From positions 1-64,000 of the forward strand of contig JAJSDU010000004.1 of the NCBI GenBank assembly GCA_028577615.1: a DNA stretch of 64,000 nt, written 5' to 3'. Every line of letters begins with the position of its first letter. Position 1 is the stretch's first letter. The DNA comes from Nitrosomonas sp. (GTDB lineage Bacteria; Pseudomonadota; Gammaproteobacteria; Burkholderiales; Nitrosomonadaceae). Positions 7,178-15,698 of this stretch are shown here, piece after piece. Below the pieces are notes generated by a model. The model worked only from the letters and a program-made list of their open reading frames with translations, made no database searches and was not told the DNA's origin. The translations under genes were made by a program, and so were the position numbers.

Positions 7178-8569
7178 ATGAAGTCAATTCGCTTTGTAAC
7201 TTGTCTGGTTGTTTTTCTCACGATAACCGTTTTTTTCGGGATGACGGTGACTGCGCTTGCCAATCCCCACGAATATAGATTCGAGAACGGCCTGAAGCTG
7301 ATTGTCAAGGAAGATAATCGATCGCCCGTTATTGTTTCCCTGCTGATGTATCAGGCGGGCAGCGTTGATGAATTGAATGGAGTAACGGGTGTTGCCCATG
7401 TGCTGGAACATATGATGTTTAAGGGCACTAAGAATGTACCCGGCGGCGAGTTTTCCAGGCGCATCGCCACCGCTGGTGGACGTGATAATGCGTTTACCAG
7501 CCGTGATTACACCGGATATTTTCAGCAATTGCATAAGGATCATCTTGCATTGGCGATAACGCTTGAATCGGATCGTATGCATAACTTGCTTCTTACTGAA
7601 GAAGAATTTGCCAAAGAAATCAATGTAGTCATGGAAGAACGCCGTTTGCGTACCGATGATCAGGCGCGATCATTACTGTTTGAAAAGATGATGGCGACTG
7701 CCTATCAATCACATCCCTACAGGTGGCCGGTCATTGGCTGGATGAACGATCTCGAGAATATGACAGCAGAGGATGCGCAACAGTGGTATGACCGGTGGTA
7801 TGCACCCAATAACGCAATTCTGGTTATTGTCGGCGATGTTAATGCTGAAGAAGTCAGATCACTGGTTCAGAAGCATTACGGCAGTATAGCTCAACGCCCG
7901 TTGTTGGCGATTGATCAGCGCAAACCGCAAATCGAGCCACCACAACTGGGCATCAAACGGATTACCGTTAAAGCGCCTGCTGAAATGCCTTATCTCGTGA
8001 TGGGTTATCATGCTCCGGTCATAAAAAGCATACAGAATGATTGGGAACCTTTCGCTTTGAAGATGCTGGAGAATATCATGGATGGCCATGCCTCGGCTCG
8101 ATTGAATAAGTCTCTTGTACGCGAATTGCAGATTGCCAATTCAGCCGGTGCAGGCTACAGTGCAACAGGCCGGGGACCAGGAATGTTTTTTTTGAGCGGA
8201 ACACCGAGTCCAGGCAAAACTGCTGAGGAGCTGGAGCAGGCGATACGTGCTGAAATCAGGAAACTGATCGAAGAGAAAGTCACAGAAGAAGAATTGAACC
8301 GTGTTAAAGCGCAAGCTGTTGCCAGTCAGGTTTTTCAATTGGATTCCATTTTTGCTCAGGCGATGCAGATCGGCCGGCTGGAAAGCGTAGGTTTGTCCTA
8401 TCGGGATATTGATACGATGCTGGAGAAGCTGCAGGCTGTTACCGCCGAACAGATTCGTGCTGTCGCAGAAAAATACCTTACTGATGATCAGTTGACTGTA
8501 GCAGTGCTTGATCCGCAGCCACTCGAACAGGAAAAGGCGCCTGCCGAGCCTGCGGGACTGCGACATTGA
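7178..8569 (+). CDS. Periplasmic M16-family zinc metallopeptidase (processing-peptidase type)
   Basis: About 463 residues. An N-terminal signal peptide (RFVTCLVVFLTITVFFGMTVTALA) is followed by the M16 inverted zinc motif HxxEH (HVLEHMMFKGT, about residues 74-78) and the downstream conserved glutamate in VVMEERRLR. A second, catalytically inactive M16 domain occupies the C-terminal half (SGAGYSATGRGPGMFFLSGTPSPGKT). Such pitrilysin/PqqL-like proteins degrade or process peptides in the periplasm. In many betaproteobacteria two M16 genes stand in tandem beside ftsY or rsmD; only one is present here. The ATG at 7178 (weak AGGTT upstream) gives a better signal peptide than the ATG at 7160, which has no ribosome site. 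Confidence 0.9.
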   Translation: MKSIRFVTCLVVFLTITVFFGMTVTALANPHEYRFENGLKLIVKEDNRSPVIVSLLMYQAGSVDELNGVTGVAHVLEHMMFKGTKNVPGGEFSRRIATAGGRDNAFTSRDYTGYFQQLHKDHLALAITLESDRMHNLLLTEEEFAKEINVVMEERRLRTDDQARSLLFEKMMATAYQSHPYRWPVIGWMNDLENMTAEDAQQWYDRWYAPNNAILVIVGDVNAEEVRSLVQKHYGSIAQRPLLAIDQRKPQIEPPQLGIKRITVKAPAEMPYLVMGYHAPVIKSIQNDWEPFALKMLENIMDGHASARLNKSLVRELQIANSAGAGYSATGRGPGMFFLSGTPSPGKTAEELEQAIRAEIRKLIEEKVTEEELNRVKAQAVASQVFQLDSIFAQAMQIGRLESVGLSYRDIDTMLEKLQAVTAEQIRAVAEKYLTDDQLTVAVLDPQPLEQEKAPAEPAGLRH

Positions 8570-8593
8570 GGTGTACTGAACATTATTCGAATA

Positions 8594-8623
8594 CCGCTGA
8601 AAATACTGTTTGTTTTTCAGCGG
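8594..8623. terminator. Hairpin between convergent genes
   Basis: A 10-bp perfect stem (CCGCTGAAAA at 8594-8603, partner 8614-8623) with a 10-base loop sits 25 bases after the M16 stop and downstream of the EF-hand gene on the other strand. No T-run follows in either direction, so it is a candidate transcript-end hairpin, not a textbook terminator. Confidence 0.45.
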
Positions 8624-8681
8624 CCCATCGCAAGTCGGTAAAAGTGTTTACCTGCTCCTTGCCTTTTTGCCATGTTATTTT

Positions 8682-9050
8682 TTAGTCGTGATCGTGGCTG
8701 TGCTCATGATTATGGTCGCCATTGTTGCCATGTGAGTGCTCGTGATCATCATCGTGCATATGCTTGTGCATATCCTCCATCATGTAATGAACTTCATCCG
8801 CATCCAGAAAACGGTCGTTATTCAGGTCATACTTATCAAATTTGTCGCCGTGGAATTTCATGAATTCTCTTCTGCTGATCTTACCGTCGCCATCGCTATC
8901 CATTTTTGCGATTTTTTCTTCGCAGTGTTGGCATTTCTCGTTATCGTCATCATGGCCTGGTCCATGGGCGATAGCGGTTGATGTGCTCAGCGCAAAAATA
9001 AATAAAGCACTGACGGCAATAACTGAAATCGGTTTGTTTTGTTGATGCAT
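8682..9050 (-). CDS. Exported EF-hand protein with His/Asp-rich tail
   Basis: 122 residues: a signal peptide (ISVIAVSALFIFALSTSTAIA), an acidic/Cys stretch (HDDDNEKCQHCEEK), a canonical EF-hand loop DSDGDGKISRRE, a second EF-hand-like loop DLNNDRFLDADE, and a tail of about 35 residues dominated by His, Asp and Glu. EF-hands bind calcium; the CxxC and His-rich tail suggest capture of a transition metal such as Ni, Co, Zn or Cu. No exact family is recognised. The ATG at 9050 is preceded by AAGGAG at ideal spacing; the longer frame upstream lacks a ribosome site. A periplasmic metal buffer or sensor would fit with SmbP and the CDF exporter nearby, but this is inference. Confidence 0.82.
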   Translation of the reverse strand: MHQQNKPISVIAVSALFIFALSTSTAIAHGPGHDDDNEKCQHCEEKIAKMDSDGDGKISRREFMKFHGDKFDKYDLNNDRFLDADEVHYMMEDMHKHMHDDDHEHSHGNNGDHNHEHSHDHD

Positions 9051-9227
9051 GTCTTGTCTCCTTTTGATTGAATGATGTGCGCGCGTAAAAAAAACTGAAA
9101 GAATCGGGGTCGGCGCAAGCACCCGACAAAGATTTTAAGGCGCATCCGGTAATTTATATTTAATTAGCAATGAATCGTTCATTTTATGATTGCGTGATTC
9201 ACGCTGGGGATTGTGACATTATTCCAA

Positions 9228-9779
9228 TCAGCCCGCTATAAAATATTCACGATAGTATTTAAGTTCATTGATGGAATCATAAATATCCGCCAGTGCTTCA
9301 TGTTTGCCTTCTTTTTTCAATCCGGCGGTAATTTCCGGTTTCCAGCGCTTGACAAGTTCCTTGAAAGTGCTGACGTCCAGATTACGATAATGAAAATAGG
9401 CCTCCAATTGCGGCATCCAGCGCGCCATAAAACGCCGATCCTGGCAGATCGAATTGCCGCACATTGGTGAAGTTCTTGAAGGGACGTAGTGTTGCAGAAA
9501 GGCGAGTATCTGTGTTTCAGCTTCAGCTTCCGATAACCTGGAGGCCTTTACTTTTTCAATCAATCCGGACTTTCCATGCGTGGATTGATTCCATTTATCC
9601 ATGCCATCAAGGATTTCATTAGACTGAAAAACTACTATCACGGGGCTTTCGGCTATAGTATTCAGTTGACCGTCGGTGATTACGGCGGCAACTTCGATAA
9701 TGCGGTCATTATCTGGATCAAGTCCAGTCATTTCCATGTCAATCCAGATGAGGTTATGGTTGTTGTTTTCTTGTGCCAT
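9228..9779 (-). CDS. orn: Oligoribonuclease
   Basis: 183 residues, the family norm. DEDDh 3'-5' exonuclease motifs: D-M-E of exo I ([11 protein letters not shown], residues 12-22), the exo II Asp in [12 protein letters not shown], and exo [14 protein letters not shown] with the general-base His and last Asp. It degrades two- to five-nucleotide RNAs, including pGpG from c-di-GMP turnover, to mononucleotides in the cytoplasm. Divergent from the M48 peptidase and close to rsgA, a neighbourhood shared by many proteobacteria. Confidence 0.96.
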   Translation of the reverse strand: MAQENNNHNLIWIDMEMTGLDPDNDRIIEVAAVITDGQLNTIAESPVIVVFQSNEILDGMDKWNQSTHGKSGLIEKVKASRLSEAEAETQILAFLQHYVPSRTSPMCGNSICQDRRFMARWMPQLEAYFHYRNLDVSTFKELVKRWKPEITAGLKKEGKHEALADIYDSINELKYYREYFIAG

Positions 9780-9893
9780 AATGAGCGATAAATTCCAAAA
9801 TGTCAGTTTTGATTGAATATAATGTATTTTATTTTGTCATATTGATGACATATCGTCACTTCTCAATTATTGATAACTGAAAAAATATCTATT

Positions 9894-11156
9894 ATGCAAG
9901 TGTTTACGTTGATTTTTATTGTCACTTTAGTTGTTACGGCAGTAATTCAGATATGGCTGTCGATGCGTCATATCCGCCATGTGCGCGCGCATCAGAACAA
10001 GGTACCTGAAGATTTTGCCAGCCAAATCAGCCTGGCGGATCACAGTAAAGCAGCTGATTATACCTGCGCCAAAACGCGCACTGGTTATTTCAGCATTTTT
10101 CTGCATGCTGTACTATTGCTTATCCTTACATTAGGCGGCGGTTTGAATGCGTTGAGCCTGTTCTGGCTTGAATGGTTCAGCGATCCGATCACACACGGCA
10201 TGGCTTTGATTCTGAGCACCTTTCTGATTATGGGTCTGTTCGAAATACCGCTGAGCTACTATCGTGTTTTTGTCATCGAAGAACAGTTCGGTTTTAACAA
10301 AATGACGCCGGGCATGTTTTTTACTGATCTGATCAAACAGGTCATTTTGATGGCACTATTGGGTGTGCCGCTACTGTTTTGTATCCTATGGCTGATGGGA
10401 AAAATGGGGGAAAACTGGTGGTTCTACGCGTGGATCGCATGGATTGCATTTAATTTATTCCTGCTGGCTATTTTTCCTGCCTGGATCGCGCCGTTGTTTA
10501 ACAAGTTTTCGCCGCTGGAAGATGACGCGCTGAAGACACGAATCGAGCAACTGTTGAAAAAATGCGGCTTTACATCGAGTGGTTTGTTTGTCATGGATGG
10601 CTCGCGCCGCAGTAATCATGGCAATGCTTATTTCACCGGTTTCGGCAAGACGAAACGCATTGTTTTTTTTGATACCCTGCTTTCACGTCTGAAGCCGGCT
10701 GAAATAGAAGCTGTGCTCGCGCATGAATTGGGTCACTTCAAGCATCGTCACGTTATCAAGCGCGTGATTGCTTCATTTGCCATGAGTCTGCTGTTTTTCT
10801 GGTTGCTGGGTTATCTCATGAATCAAACGTGGTTTTATGAGAGTCTGGGTGTATCCGTTGAAATGGTGCCTTCAACTGCCCTGGCATTGTTGCTCTTCTT
10901 TCTGGTGCTGCCCGTATTCACCTTTCTGTTTCACCCGATCTCAAGTATTTATTCACGCAAACATGAATTTGAGGCGGATGCCTATGCCGCGCAGAATGCA
11001 TCAGCTGAAGATTTAATCCATGCACTGGTCAAGCTTTATCAGGATAATGCCACTACGCTGACGCCAGATCCGTTACACTCTACTTTCTACGATTCTCATC
11101 CACCGGCAGCGATCAGGGTTGCCCATTTGCAGCGTCAGGTTCACCAGGGATGTTGA
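9894..11156 (+). CDS. Membrane zinc metallopeptidase, M48 (Ste24/CAAX-protease-like) family
   Basis: About 420 residues with an N-terminal membrane segment, a central group of hydrophobic helices and two helices after the active site. The zinc motif is HELGH (about residues 277-281, VLAHELGHFKHRH) and the third ligand Glu lies in RKHEFEADAYA about 80 residues later, the classical M48 arrangement. The N-terminal FGFNKMTPGMFFTDLIKQ-type segment is typical of Ste24-like proteins. In bacteria these act in inner-membrane quality control; substrates here are unknown. ATG at 9894 is chosen over an upstream TTG at 9870 because the protein then begins directly at the membrane helix; neither has a strong ribosome site. 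Confidence 0.92.
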   Translation: MQVFTLIFIVTLVVTAVIQIWLSMRHIRHVRAHQNKVPEDFASQISLADHSKAADYTCAKTRTGYFSIFLHAVLLLILTLGGGLNALSLFWLEWFSDPITHGMALILSTFLIMGLFEIPLSYYRVFVIEEQFGFNKMTPGMFFTDLIKQVILMALLGVPLLFCILWLMGKMGENWWFYAWIAWIAFNLFLLAIFPAWIAPLFNKFSPLEDDALKTRIEQLLKKCGFTSSGLFVMDGSRRSNHGNAYFTGFGKTKRIVFFDTLLSRLKPAEIEAVLAHELGHFKHRHVIKRVIASFAMSLLFFWLLGYLMNQTWFYESLGVSVEMVPSTALALLLFFLVLPVFTFLFHPISSIYSRKHEFEADAYAAQNASAEDLIHALVKLYQDNATTLTPDPLHSTFYDSHPPAAIRVAHLQRQVHQGC

Positions 11157-11202
11157 ATCAGATTTCATAATGTAATGGATTACCGGTTAGAAGGAAAAAA
11201 CC

Positions 11203-11532
11203 ATGAACGAGCTTGCTGCACAAAAATGTAAACCTTGCGAAGGTGGCATCGAACCGCTGACCGCGGAGAAAGCCGCAGTTTTTCTAAGACAACTGGATGG
11301 ATGGCGGTTGCAGGATAAACAGATCAGCAAAACCTATACTTTCAAGAACTATTACCAAACCATAGCTTTTGTCAATGCGCTGGCCTGGGTCTCACACCGG
11401 GAAGATCATCATCCAGATATCAAGGCCGGTTATAATCAATGTGATGTCGTCTATACGACGCATGCCATTGATGGTCTGTCAGAAAATGATTTTATCTGCG
11501 CCGCAAAAATAGACAAACTGTTTACTATTTGA
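11203..11532 (+). CDS. phhB: Pterin-4a-carbinolamine dehydratase
   Basis: 109 residues with the family signature of active-site histidines SHREDHHPDI and a following Tyr/Asn region (YNQCDVVYTTHAIDGLS). It dehydrates 4a-hydroxytetrahydrobiopterin in pterin recycling; in bacteria lacking phenylalanine hydroxylase it may support other pterin or molybdopterin chemistry. No phhA is adjacent. Strong AGAAGGAAA upstream of the ATG. Its stop overlaps the TTG start of rsgA by one codon, so the two are translationally coupled. Confidence 0.93.
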   Translation: MNELAAQKCKPCEGGIEPLTAEKAAVFLRQLDGWRLQDKQISKTYTFKNYYQTIAFVNALAWVSHREDHHPDIKAGYNQCDVVYTTHAIDGLSENDFICAAKIDKLFTI

Positions 11533-12425
11533 GCGCGCTTCATTCCGACAAGGCAAAAACCAAGGCCGTTCTGACCGGTCTGGCGAGTGCTGTGTTCGGC
11601 AGGCATTTTGTGGTCGAAACGAGAGACGGAGAATGGTTCTCATGCGTGATGCGCGGAAAAAAAGGGGGCGTTGCCTGTGGCGATAAGGTTGAGTTCAGGA
11701 TTACCGCTCCTGGACAGGGCGTGATAGAAAAAATTCTGCCACGGGAGTCGCTGCTGTATCGCAGTGATGCCTTCAAGGAAAAAATTATTGCGGCCAACGT
11801 CACGCAGATCATTGTCGTTGTCGCTGCGGTCCCCAGTTTCAACGAAGAGCTGATCAACCGATGTCTTGTTGCCGCCGAAAGCCAGAATATTCGGGTTATT
11901 ATCGTACTTAACAAGGCCGATCTGACTGAACCGACGCAAGCTGCGATCAGAATACTGGAGCTGTACGCGGCACTCGGTTATCCTCTGTTGAAACTGAGCG
12001 CGATCAATGACATCTCAGTATTGAGGCCGTATCTGGAAGATCAGGTGAGTGTTCTTGCCGGTCAATCAGGAATGGGAAAGTCGACTATTCTGAATGCACT
12101 TGTTCCCGAAGCGCAGCGTATGACAGCTGAAATTTCAACAGCACTGGATTCTGGTTGCCACACGACAACGCATTCGCGTCTTTATCATATCAACGCCAAT
12201 AGCGCTGTCATTGATTCTCCGGGTATCCAGGCATTTGGGTTGAATCACATTAAAGTTGAAAATCTGGCGTGGGGATTTATTGAATTCCATTCTTATATCG
12301 GGCAATGCAAATTTCACAACTGCCGGCATTTGAATGAACCCGGTTGTGCTTTGATTTGCGCCGCGGAGAATGGAAAAATCAACGCCAGACGGCTTGTTTT
12401 CTATCATAAATTACTGGAAAACTGA
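11529..12425 (+). CDS. rsgA: Ribosome small-subunit-dependent GTPase RsgA
   Basis: 298 residues. N-terminal OB-fold (residues about 15-85), then a circularly permuted GTPase: G4 NKAD comes before G1 GQSGMGKST (about 178-186) and G3 DSPG. A C-terminal zinc site is formed by CKFHNCRHLNEPGC. RsgA is a late assembly checkpoint factor for the 30S subunit. The start is TTG at 11529 inside the phhB stop codon; no better start gives the full OB-fold. Part of the orn, M48, phhB, rsgA neighbourhood. Confidence 0.96.
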   Translation: MSALHSDKAKTKAVLTGLASAVFGRHFVVETRDGEWFSCVMRGKKGGVACGDKVEFRITAPGQGVIEKILPRESLLYRSDAFKEKIIAANVTQIIVVVAAVPSFNEELINRCLVAAESQNIRVIIVLNKADLTEPTQAAIRILELYAALGYPLLKLSAINDISVLRPYLEDQVSVLAGQSGMGKSTILNALVPEAQRMTAEISTALDSGCHTTTHSRLYHINANSAVIDSPGIQAFGLNHIKVENLAWGFIEFHSYIGQCKFHNCRHLNEPGCALICAAENGKINARRLVFYHKLLEN

Positions 12426-12438
12426 AAGGGGTAATTTT

Positions 12439-13008
12439 ATGAATCATCAAAAACAAAAGAAAAAAACGGCAAATGGCCGTGCAAAGAACTGTCTTCTGGT
12501 TGTCGCGGTATGGGTTTTCTCGTCAACAGCCGGGTTGGCTGCCGATGTAGGGCTTTCGCTCAGAATCGGACAACCGGGTTTTTATGGTGAAATTCATCTG
12601 GGTGATTTTTTTCCGCCCCCCGTGTTAATTTATCCAAATCCAGTTATTATCTATACGCCGCCTAATGTCGTGCAGCAACCGCTATACTTGCATGTTCCGT
12701 ATAAACATGCTAAAAACTGGCGGCGTTTCTGCATCCAGTACCGCGCCTGTGACCGTCCGGTCTATTTTGTCCGCGAACAGTGGTATAACGATGTTTATAT
12801 TCCGCATTACAACCAGCAGCATCGGCACAATATCCAACCGCGCTATTACGATAGCCATCCTGCTCAGGGCTATGATTCGCACAGGTATTACGATGACAAG
12901 CATGATCGCCGCGATAAGGCTAAGGATTTTAAGGATAAGGACTTTCGTCGTGGCTATGATAAGCATGACCTTCATGACCGGGGGCGTGGTAAAAAGCACG
13001 ATGATTAG
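12439..13008 (+). CDS. Exported basic, His/Asp/Arg-rich protein of unknown function
   Basis: 189 residues. Lys-rich start and hydrophobic core (NCLLVVAVWVFSSTAGLA) form a signal peptide. The first mature part has the glycine/aromatic pattern GLSLRIGQPGFYGEIHLGDFFPPPVLIYPNPVII followed by a region with two Cys (FCIQYRACDRPVYF). The last 70 residues are low-complexity YDSHP, HDRRDKAKDFKDKDFRRGYDKHD repeats of mixed charge. I recognise a widespread betaproteobacterial uncharacterised type but no named function. ATG at 12439 has AAAGGGG upstream; an in-frame ATG at 12370 lies inside rsgA and is rejected. Starts 13 bases after rsgA, so it may be co-transcribed. Confidence 0.8.
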   Translation: MNHQKQKKKTANGRAKNCLLVVAVWVFSSTAGLAADVGLSLRIGQPGFYGEIHLGDFFPPPVLIYPNPVIIYTPPNVVQQPLYLHVPYKHAKNWRRFCIQYRACDRPVYFVREQWYNDVYIPHYNQQHRHNIQPRYYDSHPAQGYDSHRYYDDKHDRRDKAKDFKDKDFRRGYDKHDLHDRGRGKKHDD

Positions 13009-13057
13009 ATTCGCGCATGGAATGTGAACCAGATGATTCCCGGTGACAGTGGTATGA

Positions 13058-14212
13058 TCAGACTTTGAATCGTACCTGTATATCGCTGACATAAGATAGT
13101 ATGTGTACTGCCTGCTTGAGCTCGTTAACCAACTGTCTGGCTTCATTTGTGTCGCGTAGAATCTCAATGGGCAGGTCGAGTTCGATGTAAATCTCTCCGG
13201 TCAGATAATGCAGGGTAACGCCGTCAAGCAATGAAGCGGGCAATTGCGGCCAGCAGCGCTTGAGTTCCTCGATGACCTTTTCCCGGTAAGGCAGATTGTC
13301 ACTGGGAGAGCCTGACTCGTCATTTTCCGGATCAATGTGCACCGTTACGTCGGATACGACATCAACAGAATCCAGCAGGCGCCGCCGCACAGCTTCACCG
13401 ATCTGGTGTCCTTCCGATACACTGAGTCTGGGATCAACCTGAACATGTACATCAATAAAAGCATCTCCAGCACTTTTGCGTGAACGCAGCATGTGTAACG
13501 ATCGCACGCCTTTAACTTTAAGAATCTGCATGCGGATAGCATTTAATTCATCTTTATCCAGTGCCCGGTCGATCAATTCCTGTGAGCTCGACCGCACCAG
13601 GTTGGCGCCGATTTTCGCGATCATTACGGCAACAACAATGGCTGCAACCGCATCCAGATACGGATAGCCATACATGGCTCCTGCAATGCCGAGAACGACC
13701 ACAATGGATGAAATCGCGTCCGACCGGCTATGCCAGGCATTGGCCAGCAGCATGCCCGAACGCAGACGGCGTGCAGCGGCTACGGTATAACGATAAATCC
13801 ATTCCTTGGAAATAATCGACAGTACGGCGATCATTAACGCCAGCCCACCGAGTTCAAGCAGCAGTTCCGGCTTATTGATGCGGCGCACTGAATCATAAGC
13901 GATCCCGCAGGCAATAGCGATTAAGACTATACCCAGACCTACTGTTGCCAGTGTTTCAACGCGGCCATGACCGTAAGGATGTTCTTCATCGGCCGCCTTG
14001 CGCGAATGCCTGGCAGCATATAGCACAAGAAAATCTGTCAGTAGATCTGAAAACGAATGAACGCCGTCTGCAATCAAGGCTTGTGAATTTGCCAGCCAGC
14101 CAGCGATAATTTTGACAACACCCAGAATAAAATCAATAGCCGAACCGATAAGCGTAACCTTGCGCACTTCTCTGTAGCGCTGCTGCGCATTCGAATTCGG
14201 AACCGCGCTCAT
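13058..14212 (-). CDS. Cation diffusion facilitator metal exporter
   Basis: 384 residues. Six membrane helices occupy residues 20-220, with the metal-site pairs HxxxD in helix 2 (VHSFSD) and HxxxD in helix 5 (AWHSRSDA), the arrangement found in zinc/cobalt-type CDF proteins, and the GHG motif in HPYGHGRVE. Residues 225-384 form the cytoplasmic metal-binding domain (VKGVRSLHMLRSRKSAG, IDVHVQVDP) plus an extra C-terminal extension of about 80 residues. It exports divalent metal ions by proton antiport across the inner membrane. Convergent with the secreted basic protein gene. Substrate (Zn, Co, Fe or Mn) cannot be fixed from sequence alone. Confidence 0.93.
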   Translation of the reverse strand: MSAVPNSNAQQRYREVRKVTLIGSAIDFILGVVKIIAGWLANSQALIADGVHSFSDLLTDFLVLYAARHSRKAADEEHPYGHGRVETLATVGLGIVLIAIACGIAYDSVRRINKPELLLELGGLALMIAVLSIISKEWIYRYTVAAARRLRSGMLLANAWHSRSDAISSIVVVLGIAGAMYGYPYLDAVAAIVVAVMIAKIGANLVRSSSQELIDRALDKDELNAIRMQILKVKGVRSLHMLRSRKSAGDAFIDVHVQVDPRLSVSEGHQIGEAVRRRLLDSVDVVSDVTVHIDPENDESGSPSDNLPYREKVIEELKRCWPQLPASLLDGVTLHYLTGEIYIELDLPIEILRDTNEARQLVNELKQAVHILSYVSDIQVRFKV

Positions 14213-14264
14213 GTCATTGCAAAAATAAAAGGGCTATGTATCATCTGCGTGGTAATGGTGGTAT

Positions 14265-14831
14265 TTATCGTTTTGCGTATTGATTCAGCAGATTATTGGT
14301 TTCATGAATATCAAAATGCTCGGCATCGAAGTCGCCACCTACCCATTCACGCATTTCTTCATACTCTGGATGCGATGGATCGTTAATTGCTTCAAGAAAC
14401 ATTGTATATCCTGGAATACCACCAATATCTTCGGGCGGACAGGCTCGTTTTCCTTTGATGCATAGTGGTAATGTCATGTCGTGCTTGAATGGCAGAATTT
14501 TTTCAAGCAATACTTCATGTTCCCAGCCATCACCATAGTCATAGTTATACAGTAATTTTTCTTTTTCATGCCTTAATAATTGACTCAGCCGGAATTTGGA
14601 TTCATCTTTCATGGCATCAAAAAATTCTTCATTCGGTTCGCCATACTGCTCATTACCAATTGTAAAATCGTGCAGATGTGAGTTTGTCCAGCCCATCACA
14701 ATCTGTAACGCCTTATGTAACTCACTGAGGTTTGCGGTGCTGGCAATTAAGAATCTGCGCCATATCGGGGGACGGAGATATTTAAGAGTGACCTTAAGTT
14801 GATAGACTGAACGCAATGGTCGTGCTGTCAT
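14265..14831 (-). CDS. pRiA4b ORF-3-like family protein
   Basis: 188 residues showing the PF07929 signature: YQLKVTLKYLRPPIWRRFLI, LHKALQIVMGWTNSHLHDF, then YNYDYGDGWEHEVLLE and GIPGYTMFLEAINDPSHPEYEEMREWVGGDFDAEHFD. The family is widespread, often sporadic and near mobile DNA, and is uncharacterised. No transposase or plasmid gene is adjacent. It is transcribed toward the CDF gene but separated by about 50 bases. Function unknown. Confidence 0.85.
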   Translation of the reverse strand: MTARPLRSVYQLKVTLKYLRPPIWRRFLIASTANLSELHKALQIVMGWTNSHLHDFTIGNEQYGEPNEEFFDAMKDESKFRLSQLLRHEKEKLLYNYDYGDGWEHEVLLEKILPFKHDMTLPLCIKGKRACPPEDIGGIPGYTMFLEAINDPSHPEYEEMREWVGGDFDAEHFDIHETNNLLNQYAKR

Positions 14832-15039
14832 ATGATTAATTTTCCCGTAGAATGGTGTAAAAAGATTGCAACTTTAAATATCACTGTTGTGCGTTCCATC
14901 AACTCAGCTGTTTTCAACAGGGTGAACGATATTGCTTTGGATTATTATACTTTAACCCTGCATGATTAAGCGTTTCCGTTTTATTGATACTGTCACTGTT
15001 CTGATTTTTCTGCGGCATGGCTTTCGTGTTCAGCATCGA

Positions 15040-15068
15040 TTACAGTTAACTTTATTATTCGTTATAAT
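15040..15068 (+). promoter_or_regulatory. Predicted sigma-70 promoter of the FecR-like gene/acnA
   Basis: TTACAG (15040-15045), 17 bases, perfect TATAAT (15063-15068); the first codon is 30 bases on. The rest of the 267-base gap 14832-15098 shows nothing else recognisable. Confidence 0.6.
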
Positions 15069-15098
15069 TTACGTTTTTGTCCTATCTTAATACAATCA

Positions 15099-15659
15099 AT
15101 GTCCGCGCATAAATCCACTGACTCTGCCTCAAACCCTCTTGTTTTCAGCTGGCGCAGGTTTTTACTGCATACATCAATTCTTGCCATCGGATTGCTGTTG
15201 GGCTGGATGACCTGGTATTTTTCCAAACCGCAAAGCGTTCGGTTTCACGAAACCAAAGCGGATGAATATCTGACTGTTGCAGTGACGCCGCATATTGAAA
15301 TTGCTTTGGATGCGGGCAGTTCTATCGCAATTACAGACCATCAACCGATGTTCATGGAATTGTTCAAAGGAAATGTCTACTTCAATATCGGCAGGAACGC
15401 CATGGAAAAAATCAGAATAAAAGCTGGCGAGGCATTTATTGATGATGTCGGCACGCGTTTCAGTATCCGCATGAACAAAAACGGGGGCGGGATTGTCTCC
15501 GTTGCGGAAGGGCAGCTCAAAATTAATGTGGCATCGGGCGCATACCTGATCAGTGCGTTGGAACAGGCTGATTTTAATAATATTAAAATCAGCGGACACC
15601 GCCTGATCAGTGAGCGTGAAGTCGCGCCGTGGACCACGGATTGGAATAGCGATTTCTGA
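15099..15659 (+). CDS. Membrane-anchored FecR-domain protein
   Basis: 186 residues. A short cytoplasmic tail is followed by one membrane helix (LHTSILAIGLLLGWMTWYF, residues 27-45) and a periplasmic FecR domain: LTVAVTPHIEIALDAGSSIAI, MELFKGNVYFNIG, IKAGEAFIDDVGTRFSIR and VSVAEGQLKINV. FecR proteins normally relay outer-membrane receptor signals to an ECF sigma factor encoded next door. There is no sigma factor or TonB receptor here, and the cytoplasmic tail is too short for a usual anti-sigma domain, so this is an orphan or has another role. The gene ends 39 bases before acnA and may share its transcript. Confidence 0.85.
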   Translation: MSAHKSTDSASNPLVFSWRRFLLHTSILAIGLLLGWMTWYFSKPQSVRFHETKADEYLTVAVTPHIEIALDAGSSIAITDHQPMFMELFKGNVYFNIGRNAMEKIRIKAGEAFIDDVGTRFSIRMNKNGGGIVSVAEGQLKINVASGAYLISALEQADFNNIKISGHRLISEREVAPWTTDWNSDF

Positions 15660-15698
15660 ATTGCTGTTCCGCCAGGCGTTTTTTTTTAGGGATATATC

